DNA from: Stramenopiles sp. TOSAG23-2 | Taxonomy: Eukaryota > Sar | Assembly: GCA_900128395.1 (NCBI GenBank) | Contig: LT649400.1 | Coordinates: 1-28,480, forward strand | DNA: 28,480 bases | Reading direction: 5' to 3' | Part shown: positions 18,230 through 26,778 of the stretch, piece by piece | How the letters are laid out: each line of letters starts with the position of its first letter | How positions within the stretch are numbered: position 1 is the first letter of the stretch | The notes under the pieces: model-generated | Database searches by the model: none | Told to the model about the DNA's origin: nothing | What the model saw: only the letters and a program-made list of their open reading frames with translations | Translations under genes and position numbers: made by a program

Positions 18230-20194
18230 TTAAAATACCTTTTCACATGATGGATGTTTTTCCCTGATGGTATCGTCTTTTGGAGTATTGCCAAAACGAT
18301 CTTTGGCATTTAAAATAGCATCATTGCCTTTGGCATTTGCGATTAAATACTTTACACAATTCAGATGGCCATTACTTGATGCTAAATGAAGCGCAGTTCT
18401 ATGATCATAATCAGCAGCATGTAAATTCATACCTCGTGCATGGAGGCGCACGAGGGTATCCAAATCACCTTCAGCTGCGGCAAAGAGAATTTGTGGTGCG
18501 ATATCTGATACATTGTCTGTATTTAAATTATCTTCCGAGGACTTATTATAATGATCGGTTGAACCTTCGACACCACCTGCTTCTTTTAACATGGCTGCGC
18601 ATGCCTCATGCTTATTAGCAATTGCATCGCCAAATGGAGTGCCACCCCATCTATCTTTTGCATTTATAGCATTTTCTTCGTTATATGTTTTTGCTCGTTT
18701 GATTAAAAATTCCAAAGCATTTAACTGACCTTCCGTCGCTGCTAAGTGCATTGCCGTTCTTAAATCATAATCTCCTTCAAAAACATTAGTTCCAGCATTT
18801 GCTTGGCTTTCCAATGAAGCAACATCACCTTCGCTAGCTGCATATAATAATTCACCGATTTCTTTTTGTTCCTCGGAATGTTTACGCGTTGTTATAACCA
18901 ATTTATCTGTGGCTAAACCGGAAAATACTTCAAATGCATTTAGTTTCACACGCTTTACCAATTCACGTGCAACTGCTACACCACGTTCTGAATTGCCGAT
19001 TTTATCTAATCGTGGAGACCAGACTGCAATACCACATACATTTGGAATGACCATGTAAACACAGCCACCGACACCTGATTTAGCAGGTACGCCAACATCA
19101 AATGCCCACTGTCCAGAATAATCATACATGCCACATGTCAACATCAATGGCAACGCGTGTCGGATTGATTCAGGGGTACATACGCGATGGCCACTTATTG
19201 GATTTAACCCACCATTTGCCATCGTCGCTGCGGTAATGGACATGCATTTGCTGGTTGATAAAATGGAGCAAATTTGAAAATACAACTCCAATGTATCGCT
19301 TAAACTTTTGGTACCATCATAACTGAAACATGGTGGCCATGATTTACGCTCACGCATCATATATCCTAAGCACCAATTTCTATCAGCAGTAGCACTTTCA
19401 CTTTTGTACGTCGGTTCATCAAAACCAACTGGTGCATCTAAACCACCACTTAATTCTTTCCAATAATTTATAACCTTTTGTAATCGTTCCTCACGACTTT
19501 CAACTTCAGGGAAGACCATGGAACATGATAAAATTGCACCAGCATTGATGCATGGATTGTGCGGAACAGCACGATTGCCATTTTCTGGTATTGGTGCTGA
19601 TTTTAACGCCATCGCATTGAAAGGTAAACCGCTTGGCTCTGTTCCAACATATTTATGGACATAATCTTCGCCAAACTGGTTCAATGCAATGATGTAGGAA
19701 ATTGGTTTCGAGCAAGATTGAATACAAAATTGCTTATCATGATCGCCAATACTAAAATGTTGCCCATCAATTGTCGTGATTGAGATAGCAAATTGCTCTG
19801 GATCAACCTGTGCTAATTGTGGGATATAATCAGCATTATCTCCATTTTTGTTTGGTTCGACTTGTTTATATACCTCTTCGATAATATTTGTTAGTGTTTT
19901 GAAATCCGGTACAACCAAGTCACCCGTAATACATTTGTGTATCAACGTTGAACACGTTTGTATAGCATCACAAAATTGTTGCAACGTAAGACGTTGGTCA
20001 TTTTTCACGCCATCAATCGATTCAAGAAATTGGAAAAATCCTTTCAATCGCTTGTCATCATCATGTAAACCATTGTTTTTTAAAAATTGTATTAAATAAG
20101 TGGATGATACCGTCCCATCATTATTTAAATCAAGCGCTTCAAAGACTTGCTTATCACGCGTAGTAATGTCATGGTGTGCAATAACTGAGGTCAT
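18230..20194 (-). CDS. GLS: animal-type glutaminase with EF-hand-like N-terminus and ankyrin tail
   Basis: This 654-residue enzyme converts glutamine to glutamate plus ammonium. Its layout matches animal GLS/GLS2. Residues about 10-110 are an EF-hand-like helical region with one calcium-loop-like segment DLNNDGTVS (D22-S30), whose loop position 12 is Tyr rather than Glu. The catalytic serine-dependent domain spans about 115-425, with FCIQSCSKPISY giving the SxxK pair S160/K163, then YVHKYVGTEPSGLPFN, HNPCINAGAI, and the GVPAKSGVGG loop. Two ankyrin cassettes follow, with DYD motifs at D475 and D595 (DYDLRTAMHLAA, DYDHRTALHLAS) each followed by a DRxGxTP segment. Human GLS has one such cassette. 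The N-terminus shows no clear mitochondrial presequence, so the location is open. It is divergent from the ankyrin-tailed ammonium transporter, which would share its product and its cassette type. Confidence 0.96.
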   Translation of the reverse strand: MTSVIAHHDITTRDKQVFEALDLNNDGTVSSTYLIQFLKNNGLHDDDKRLKGFFQFLESIDGVKNDQRLTLQQFCDAIQTCSTLIHKCITGDLVVPDFKTLTNIIEEVYKQVEPNKNGDNADYIPQLAQVDPEQFAISITTIDGQHFSIGDHDKQFCIQSCSKPISYIIALNQFGEDYVHKYVGTEPSGLPFNAMALKSAPIPENGNRAVPHNPCINAGAILSCSMVFPEVESREERLQKVINYWKELSGGLDAPVGFDEPTYKSESATADRNWCLGYMMRERKSWPPCFSYDGTKSLSDTLELYFQICSILSTSKCMSITAATMANGGLNPISGHRVCTPESIRHALPLMLTCGMYDYSGQWAFDVGVPAKSGVGGCVYMVIPNVCGIAVWSPRLDKIGNSERGVAVARELVKRVKLNAFEVFSGLATDKLVITTRKHSEEQKEIGELLYAASEGDVASLESQANAGTNVFEGDYDLRTAMHLAATEGQLNALEFLIKRAKTYNEENAINAKDRWGGTPFGDAIANKHEACAAMLKEAGGVEGSTDHYNKSSEDNLNTDNVSDIAPQILFAAAEGDLDTLVRLHARGMNLHAADYDHRTALHLASSNGHLNCVKYLIANAKGNDAILNAKDRFGNTPKDDTIREKHPSCEKVF

Positions 20195-20996
20195 AATTTT
20201 CTGGTAATTATATTAATAATTGAATGAATGATACAAGAAAAATATTTTCTTTCTTGTTATTTTCTCTTCTTTTGGAATTAAAAATTTGTGTCTTAAATAA
20301 AAACAATTAAACGCTTTTTTCTTATATATTTGTTGTTTTTGTTTCTCACTAAAGAAATCAGATGTTAATGTTACTTGTTAATGAAAAGCGAACTTTACAA
20401 CAAATGAATCTTTCGTATGTCACATTAACATATACCATCACATACTGTTGTATTAATATTATTATGTTAAACCAACAGAGAGAAGCAGAGACTGTGTGTG
20501 CGAGCGACGGCTGTGTGTGGCAGACTGGCAGAGAAGGTTCTTTTTCACAGATGTTCAATTTGTAAATACATGCAAATAGCACTATCACAAAGTTTTTGAA
20601 TGTCGGATCCGGTGGCCGGTGGCCTGAGAGCTGAGCTCTGGTCTGCGTCTGCTGGAGCTCTGTGGTTTTTTTGTGTTGTTTTTGTGTTCTATATTTTTGT
20701 AGCTGTCCAGCTGTCGTCAGTAAAGTCAGGCACCAGGCTAAGGCTGTGCTGGTGTGCAACCTCTGTGTTTGTTGTGCACTTGTTGTTGTTGAAAATAATA
20801 TAATAAAAAAATATAATAAAAAATAAAATACCGTATGTTTATATATATATTAGGTATGTGGTATATAAACACACCGCACAAAGAATATATGTATGTAATA
20901 TACTTGAAGTCAATCAGGATTGTCATAATAATACGAATGCACATGGTGAGAGGATACACAATTTATACTAAGCTATACGTCTGATTGTTTGATACA
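20195..20996. promoter_or_regulatory. divergent promoter region between glutaminase and ammonium transporter
   Basis: These 802 bases separate the two starts. The centre (about 20480-20535 and 20595-20775) is a GC-richer island with words such as CAGACTGGCAGAG, GGTGGCCGGTGGCC, GAGCTGAGCTC, CCAGCTG and GGCACCAGGC. The flanks are AT-rich. The overlapping short frames here start at TTG or read through the island, and I do not accept them as genes. Co-regulation of the pair from this island is inference from the arrangement. Confidence 0.4.
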
Positions 20997-23717
20997 ATGT
21001 TAACAACAAATGCAACGTCAAATATCCCGCCTGGATGCGAACAATTAAACGATGGTGATACATCATTTATGATTATGGCAACCACATTTGTTATGCTACA
21101 AACACCTGCATTAGGTTTAGCACAAGCTGGAATTATTCGTCGAAAAAATGCTTTATCAATGCTTATGCAAACTTTAACTGGTTTCGTAATTGGATCGTTG
21201 CTTTGGTTTATTTGTGGGTTTTCATTATCTTTTGGTCCTAGTTTTCACGGTTTCATTGGTAACTTACAACATTCATTTTTAGAAAATGTACCTGTAAATA
21301 CTTGTTTTGTAAATTCTACAGCAAAAACAATACCTGGTATTTTGTTTGCTGCCTTTCAAATGATGTTTGCTGTTATGGTACCAGTAATAGTAACTGGGGC
21401 ATGGGCGGAAAGAATGTTATTTGAAGCTTTTATATTATTTGTTTTACTTTGGCCTTTTCTAGTTTATTATCCATTAGCTCATTGGGTATGGAATACTAAA
21501 GGGTTTTTAGCTGCGTATGGTGTAATGGATTTTGCGGGAGGATTAACCATACATACTTCGTCAGGGGTTGCTGCGTTTGCAGTTACGTTGGTGTTAAGCG
21601 GCCGGATGAAATTGAATAGGAAAGGATTAGCACATCATAATCTACCAATAGCAATTCTTGGAGGGGCATTGATTTGGGGTGGTTGGTATAGTTTCAATGG
21701 TGGCAGTGCATTTAAAAGCAATGGACAAGCAAGTATGGCTGTAATGAATACACATATTAGTGCTTGTGTTGGAGCAATGATATGGACCATTTTAAGTTAT
21801 CGCAGGGAGAAACATTGGCATTTAACAGAAATTATGAATGGTGCATATGCTGGACTTGCTGCGATTACACCTGGATCTGGTTTCGTAACACCACAATCAG
21901 CATTTTTCATAGGAATTTTAGGTGGTATCAGTTCATATGTATGGATAGTGAAAATTATACCACGTACAAATTTAGATGACGCATTAGATGTTACTGGGTT
22001 ACAAGGCGCTCCAGGAATAATCGGTACCATTTGTGTCGGGCTTTTCGCAACTGAAGAATATGCAAGTCCAGCAGGATATTTTGTAAGTTACAATTTGGAA
22101 TTATTTGTAAAGCAACTTGTTGGGGTTTCAATTACTATTGTATGGACATTGGTTACGACATATTTATTGATGCTGCTAATTAAAAAATTAGTCGGTATTG
22201 ATGTATCGCCGGATGTAGAAGAAAAAGGCTTAGACCTAACCCAGATTGGCGAACAGGCATATGATGAATCTTTAGCACCCGTGTTAGATTTAGGCACCGA
22301 TGTATTGACGTCAAAGTTATGCGAAGCATGTCATAATGGTGATTTTCCTAAAGTTCGCTCATTGATACAATTAGGTGCAAAAGCAGAATCTCATGATTAT
22401 GATAAACGTTCTCCATTGCATATTACCGCCGGAGAAGGAAATGTTGAAATATTAAAATATTTGATTGAAAATTTTCCTATTAATGTTAATAGTCAAGATA
22501 GATATGGAAATACACCATTAGCAGATGCTGTTAGGCATAACAATACAGAATGTATTCAAGTTTTAAAAAATCATGGTGGAAAAATAATGCATGGTACTGG
22601 GTATTTTGCTTCGAAATCTATTTTAAGTGCTGCTTTTTCAGGAAATGCAGAGGAAGTTCGATGGATACTAGAGCAAGATTTAAAATGCAAAGACGAGGCA
22701 GATTACGATGCAAGGACGCCTTTGCATCTTGCAGCAAGTGAAGGACATATAGAAGTGTTGAAATTATTATTGCATTTTGGAGCAAAAGTAGATGTGATTG
22801 ATAGATGGCAACATACTCCATATTATGATGCTATTTATTATCATCATCATGAATGTGCTAAATTGTTGCGTTTAAATAGTAATAGCAACCATAAGAATAA
22901 TGGAAATAATAAATCTAATAATAGTAATCATAGTAGCACAAGCAGTAGTAGCAGTAGCAATAGCAATATGAGTGAACGTACACCATTATTATTATCATCA
23001 TCATCAACAACAGTAGAAATGAAAGGTAATAAAACTAAGAATGACAATAGTAGTAATAATGTCAATGAAAATGTTGAAGAATGGAAAATTGATTTTGAAG
23101 AAAACATACAGGAAAGGAAAGAATTAAATGCAGCTGATCGTGCATTATTCCAAGCTGCTTCAGTTGGAGATTTTTCCGAGTTGAAGAAGTTAGTCAAACG
23201 TGGTGCTAATATTAATTTAAAAGATTATGATGATCGTTCTGTTTTGCATTTAAGTGCAAGCGCTGGGCATGTTGATATTGTACAGTATTTAATAAAAAGC
23301 GATGGTGTAATCATTGATGTTTTTGATCGTTTTGGTAACACCCCATTACAAGATGCGATTGATCATGGGTATATCAATATATCGAATATTTTAAGAACTG
23401 CTGGTGCAACAATTAAAAACCCTACGTTGGCCGCTCAATTATGCAAACTAGCAGCTGAAGGAAATTTGAAAGAATTAAAAAAACTCGAAATCGGTTCTGG
23501 GATTGATATTCATGTTTGTGATTATGATGGTCGTACCGCATTGCACTTGGCTGCTTGTAATAACAATATTGAAATAGTAAAATGGATTTTAAAAATTGGA
23601 GGTAGATTCTCAAACATGTCACGTGATAGATATGGCAATACTGCGTTGGATGATGCGACAAGATATAAATATAGTGAGATTGTTCAATTGTTAAGAGAGA
23701 CATTTTATGATGTGTGA
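20997..23717 (+). CDS. ammonium transporter (Amt/MEP) with four glutaminase-type ankyrin cassettes
   Basis: This protein has 906 residues from the ATG at 20997; the frame is open slightly upstream only via TTG at 20985. Residues about 20-410 are an Amt/MEP-type channel (LGLAQAGIIRRKNALSM, PLAHWVWNTKGF, MDFAGGLTIHTSSG with the first pore His H186, WGGWYSFNGGSA). The segment aligning with the second pore His reads DVTGLQGAPG, putting Gln at 336. From about 435 the protein is cytoplasmic: four ankyrin cassettes with DYD motifs at 467, 569, 743 and 842, most ending in a DRxGNTP-type segment. Cassettes 2 and 3 are separated by a Ser/Asn-rich disordered linker (about 625-705). The cassettes resemble those of the divergent glutaminase gene. 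The expected role is ammonium transport or sensing at a membrane; the Gln makes classical transport uncertain. Confidence 0.95.
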   Translation: MLTTNATSNIPPGCEQLNDGDTSFMIMATTFVMLQTPALGLAQAGIIRRKNALSMLMQTLTGFVIGSLLWFICGFSLSFGPSFHGFIGNLQHSFLENVPVNTCFVNSTAKTIPGILFAAFQMMFAVMVPVIVTGAWAERMLFEAFILFVLLWPFLVYYPLAHWVWNTKGFLAAYGVMDFAGGLTIHTSSGVAAFAVTLVLSGRMKLNRKGLAHHNLPIAILGGALIWGGWYSFNGGSAFKSNGQASMAVMNTHISACVGAMIWTILSYRREKHWHLTEIMNGAYAGLAAITPGSGFVTPQSAFFIGILGGISSYVWIVKIIPRTNLDDALDVTGLQGAPGIIGTICVGLFATEEYASPAGYFVSYNLELFVKQLVGVSITIVWTLVTTYLLMLLIKKLVGIDVSPDVEEKGLDLTQIGEQAYDESLAPVLDLGTDVLTSKLCEACHNGDFPKVRSLIQLGAKAESHDYDKRSPLHITAGEGNVEILKYLIENFPINVNSQDRYGNTPLADAVRHNNTECIQVLKNHGGKIMHGTGYFASKSILSAAFSGNAEEVRWILEQDLKCKDEADYDARTPLHLAASEGHIEVLKLLLHFGAKVDVIDRWQHTPYYDAIYYHHHECAKLLRLNSNSNHKNNGNNKSNNSNHSSTSSSSSSNSNMSERTPLLLSSSSTTVEMKGNKTKNDNSSNNVNENVEEWKIDFEENIQERKELNAADRALFQAASVGDFSELKKLVKRGANINLKDYDDRSVLHLSASAGHVDIVQYLIKSDGVIIDVFDRFGNTPLQDAIDHGYINISNILRTAGATIKNPTLAAQLCKLAAEGNLKELKKLEIGSGIDIHVCDYDGRTALHLAACNNNIEIVKWILKIGGRFSNMSRDRYGNTALDDATRYKYSEIVQLLRETFYDV

Positions 23718-24549
23718 TTTATAAAAATATACTAAAAATATCAGAGTACATTTTAATTCATTTACCTTAGCCAGGTTAGCACATTTTGTATATATTTGTG
23801 TGATATTACAAACAAAATTACAGACGAAGAGACATATTTTTAAAAAATCAAAAAATATATATTGTGATTTACAACTTCATGAAGGAGGACCTCTTTCATT
23901 TAGCTCTGAATCACAGACAGACGAAACATCTTTTGAATACTAAATAATTTTTACTAAAATGTATATAAATCATTTTTGATTTGAGAGGTTAATAAACGGG
24001 GGTAAAAGAATTTTATATAAGTATTAACCATCACTATATAATTATTGAGCATATTATCATACTTAACACGAGAAGTGTAAAATTATTATGCATATTATAT
24101 TAACTTTAGATTTTTAAACCATCGTTTTTCTATGTATGTTATGATAAGTATATACCTGTAATTAATGACAATTTATCTCAAAATAATAAAAAAAAATGTA
24201 AAATTTAATATATCATAATATATATATAATGTGCATCATACGCGTATGATATATTGTACGAACTTAGATTTTAACCAATATATATATATTGTACGAGAAA
24301 AACACATATATATTGTACGAACATATTTTAATTAATATTTTTTACGCGTATGATACATTTACTTTTATTAATACGACGCGTATTAATTACGTATATGATA
24401 CTATTCCGTATATTTATACATTAAATCAAATATAAAAATATTCGTATTTTACACGCACATAAAAAATTATTCGGGACTCGTAAAAGTTGCGTGTGTTCGT
24501 ATTTACTTTTCATAAAATGCTTGCCTTTTCAAAAAAAACACAATACCTA
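23718..24549. other. intergenic region with repeated ATATTGTACGA and ACGCGT words
   Basis: These 832 bases lie between convergent coding ends. The undecamer ATATTGTACGA occurs three times in 70 bases (24251, 24286, 24310). ACGCGT occurs at 24240, 24344 and 24376, the first inside the perfect palindrome CATACGCGTATG (24237-24248). CpG-containing words are rare in the surrounding AT-rich DNA, which makes the cluster visible. I see no coding frame or RNA gene. Function is unknown; ACGCGT is the core of the yeast MluI cell-cycle box, but the location downstream of two genes does not suggest a promoter. Confidence 0.5.
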
Positions 24550-25152
24550 TTAAAGGTAATTGCTAAATGGTTCGGGTGTACCAGCTTCTGGCCCATTACT
24601 AAAAAATAACAGTGGGCGATAATCAACAGATGCTTCTTTTACAACATTAGTTTTTTTAAAATGTTGAATCAAACCTAATTTGCCTTGAATGCGTCCATAT
24701 TTAACTGCACAAATTTTATGAGATTTAAATCGAGTCCATTCACGACAATGAAAGCTTGCATAAAAATTTGCAACATGATGACATTCCATAAAATTCATAA
24801 AAGCGTATCCAATGTTACATTTGTTTTTATAATCCATTGGCAAATAGAAGAAATCATACGTCTTATCAAATTCCATATTAATTTCTTCTAACAACATTGA
24901 TTGCGTATAATTATTTGGAATATTTTGTATCATAATCGTCGATCTACGATCCATACCACTAAGGATAGCATCAACATCGATATAAAATTCTTTACCTGAT
25001 CTTGGATCGCGTTTACGACGACTGTTATTGTTATTAGTGTGAGTATTGCCATTATTACTATTTTGATAATGAGAATTATGACGATTAAATCCGCCATCGC
25101 TTTGCATTGCATTATTATTATTATGCTTACCATTATAGTCTCTTCCTCCTCT
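24550..25152 (-). CDS. Mei2-like protein, C-terminal fragment with RRM3
   Basis: This frame is open from 25152 to the TAA at 24550 (200 residues), with stop codons just upstream. An internal ATG at 25107 exists, but the frame is better read as the 3' part of a longer gene. After an Asn-rich basic segment (SRRKRDPRSGKEFYIDVDAI), about coordinates 24950-24660 encode a Mei2-type third RRM: RRSTIMIQNIPNNYTQSMLL, YDFFYLPMDYKNKCNIGYAF, FMECHHVANFY, REWTRFKSHKICAVKYGRIQG. In Mei2 and plant AML proteins this C-terminal RRM is the main RNA-binding domain. The first 55 bases are also the last 55 bases of the window in inverted orientation, in the same frame as the Mei2 N-terminal piece at 26779-28480. 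The fragment therefore most likely completes that gene. Confidence 0.9.
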   Translation of the reverse strand, partial: RGGRDYNGKHNNNNAMQSDGGFNRHNSHYQNSNNGNTHTNNNNSRRKRDPRSGKEFYIDVDAILSGMDRRSTIMIQNIPNNYTQSMLLEEINMEFDKTYDFFYLPMDYKNKCNIGYAFMNFMECHHVANFYASFHCREWTRFKSHKICAVKYGRIQGKLGLIQHFKKTNVVKEASVDYRPLLFFSNGPEAGTPEPFSNYL

Positions 25153-25802
25153 TTTAAATTATCAAATGATGGATTTTTATGTTGTTGTGAGAATTTTTTA
25201 CGTTTTGATGATGATAAAGGTGGAGACAATTTTTTGTTCTTATTGCCTCCATTTTTTGATGATATTCCATTTGTTGATTTGCCATTTGGAGTTTTTACAG
25301 CCATATTTTTTTCTGCTGTTTGTTTTTTCAATGCAGCGGAACGTGCTAAGTTTTTCTTTGATTGTTCTCTGATACTATTTATAAATTTTTGACTGTGTTC
25401 TAGCATAGGATCAATAACATTTGCTGGTATAACTAATACTACAGAATCTATAGTAGCTTTAGCAAAAGCAGTACGTTGAAAAGTTGTTGAACCATACAAT
25501 GCTGTTTCACCAAAAAATGGATAATGTTTTCTATTTAAATCTTTATGTTGAAGATCATTATTTTTTGTCATGTTGCCTAATTCTTTTACTTTTCCATGAA
25601 TTTCATCGTAAAATAATATCTCACCTGCTAGTAAAATAAACATTTCATTTGCTTCATCACCTTTTCTACATATTACTGTATTTTTTCTTACCTTTCTCAT
25701 TTCAACTTTTCCAGCACCAGCAATTTTTGCTAGAATTTCAGTAGGTATCGATTCAAAGACATCAATCTGTTGAAGCATCGTAACAAATTCAATGGTTGCC
25801 AT
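24930..25802 (-). CDS. cyclic-nucleotide-binding-domain protein, 3' end unreliable
   Basis: The ATG at 25802 begins MATIEFVTMLQQIDVFESIP. Residues about 8-135 form a cNMP-binding domain: the entry helix, RKGDEANEMFILLAGEI, and a phosphate-binding cassette FGETALYGSTTFQRTAF with the key Glu (E99) and Arg (R110). The pocket is therefore plausibly functional, though the cassette is slightly longer than usual. Residues about 145-216 are a basic Lys/Ser/Asn-rich tail. From 25152 downward the literal frame runs out of phase through Mei2-like RRM3 coding sequence (IMVSIIIIMQCK...) to 24930; that part is surely not native protein. The true C-terminus is lost at the junction. There is no kinase or channel domain in what remains. 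It is divergent from the Mei2-like gene at 26779. Confidence 0.8.
   Translation of the reverse strand: MATIEFVTMLQQIDVFESIPTEILAKIAGAGKVEMRKVRKNTVICRKGDEANEMFILLAGEILFYDEIHGKVKELGNMTKNNDLQHKDLNRKHYPFFGETALYGSTTFQRTAFAKATIDSVVLVIPANVIDPMLEHSQKFINSIREQSKKNLARSAALKKQTAEKNMAVKTPNGKSTNGISSKNGGNKNKKLSPPLSSSKRKKFSQQHKNPSFDNLKEEEETIMVSIIIIMQCKAMADLIVIILIIKIVIMAILTLITITVVVNAIQDQVKNFISMLMLSLVVWIVDRRL
25098..25152 (-). repeat. 55-bp inverted repeat, left arm
   Basis: This is the exact reverse complement of 28426-28480, the last bases of the window. It encodes RGGRDYNGKHNNNNAMQS in the Mei2 frame. It is the boundary at which the cNMP-binding gene and the Mei2-like fragment meet. Confidence 0.97.
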
Positions 25803-26778
25803 GGTGATTTATTGTTTGTAATTTTATATTTTTATTTGAATAATCTTGTTCTGTTTTTTTTTATATCCTTTCAATTTCAATAAATATGTTTTGTTTCTAA
25901 CCGGATAACATTTTTTATATGTTTATAGAATATTATGTGTATTAATATATTTATACTTCAAGCCAGCAAGCCCGGGCAGAATAAGAAGAAGATTCGAGAT
26001 GAAGAATAAGAATGCAGATGATGACCGCCAGAACGCCACAGGAATTATTCCGCCAGTCAGCCAGACACAGTATTATAATACTGTAACAGGCTTGACAGCC
26101 AGTCGACAGCAGAGAACGCCAGAACGCGCTTGAGGAAAAATAATGGTTTTAGTTTTTAATAAAATTATACCGTGGTGTGTCAATGCTATTACTGTAGTTT
26201 TATTTGTTCTTCGATGAAAGTACTTATTATTGAAATAATGAAAGTCAAAAGAACTTTTGATATTGACTTATATGGATTACCACCGGATGCTCTGCCGTCA
26301 CCAATAAATAGGTATGCTTGCTTGCTTGTTAGAATATACGGAAAATAAGAACAATACGGTTCAGGTACCGTATTACCTTTTTTGACGCGTCAAGTGCGCC
26401 TCGTCACATAATTGCAATTCATATTTTATTAATAAAATAAATAGATTCCGGATACACATTAGACACACACATAGAATATTTGTGCACAATATACACAAAG
26501 CTAAGACATTCAATGTTTTATTCAATGATACGAAAGATACGGATATAAAAGATAAACAAAATTATTAAGTGATTGCACAAGTATCTTGGTATTTTCTATA
26601 TATATATATATATATATATACATATTATTAATTTTTATAATATTGTATCGCATTATATTCATAACTATTTATATATCTTTTTTTTTTTTGAATAGACTAA
26701 AAAGTATATTTTTGGTTCCCGTATTATTCAACTGCGTTGCAGATATAGCAGGGCCATATATAACTCAAAAAAAAAATC
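25803..26778. promoter_or_regulatory. divergent intergenic region with GC-richer island and palindrome
   Basis: These 976 bases lie between the cNMP-binding gene (-) and the Mei2-like gene (+). The island at about 25965-26130 repeats GCCAG words six or more times (AGCCAGCAAGCCCGGGCAG, GAACGCCACAGG, CCGCCAGTCAGCCAGAC, GAACGCCAGAACGCG). The perfect palindrome TTGACGCGTCAA lies at 26382-26393, and a short hairpin AATACGGT...ACCGTATT lies at 26353-26374. (TA)n runs at about 26596-26620 and an 11-T tract lies near 26680. A 44-codon frame at 26214-26348 is noted separately and not accepted. Confidence 0.4.

Noticed and set aside
20358-20759. 133-codon minus-strand frame between glutaminase and the transporter
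   Set aside because: It begins at TTG, lies across the GC-richer island of the divergent promoter region, and shows no domain or normal composition.
24930-25151. C-terminal part of the cNMP ORF as a hydrophobic membrane tail
   Set aside because: It is the out-of-frame reading of Mei2-like RRM3 coding sequence, not a native segment.
26214-26348. 44-codon plus-strand frame with a protein-like stretch (DLYGLPPDALPSPINR)
   Set aside because: It is tempting as a first exon of the Mei2-like gene, with a GTATGC donor-like site after AATAG. But the frame of the RRM gene has a TAA at 26761 just before its ATG with no AG between, and splicing into the other frame ends within about 35 codons. It may be a leader ORF; unsupported.
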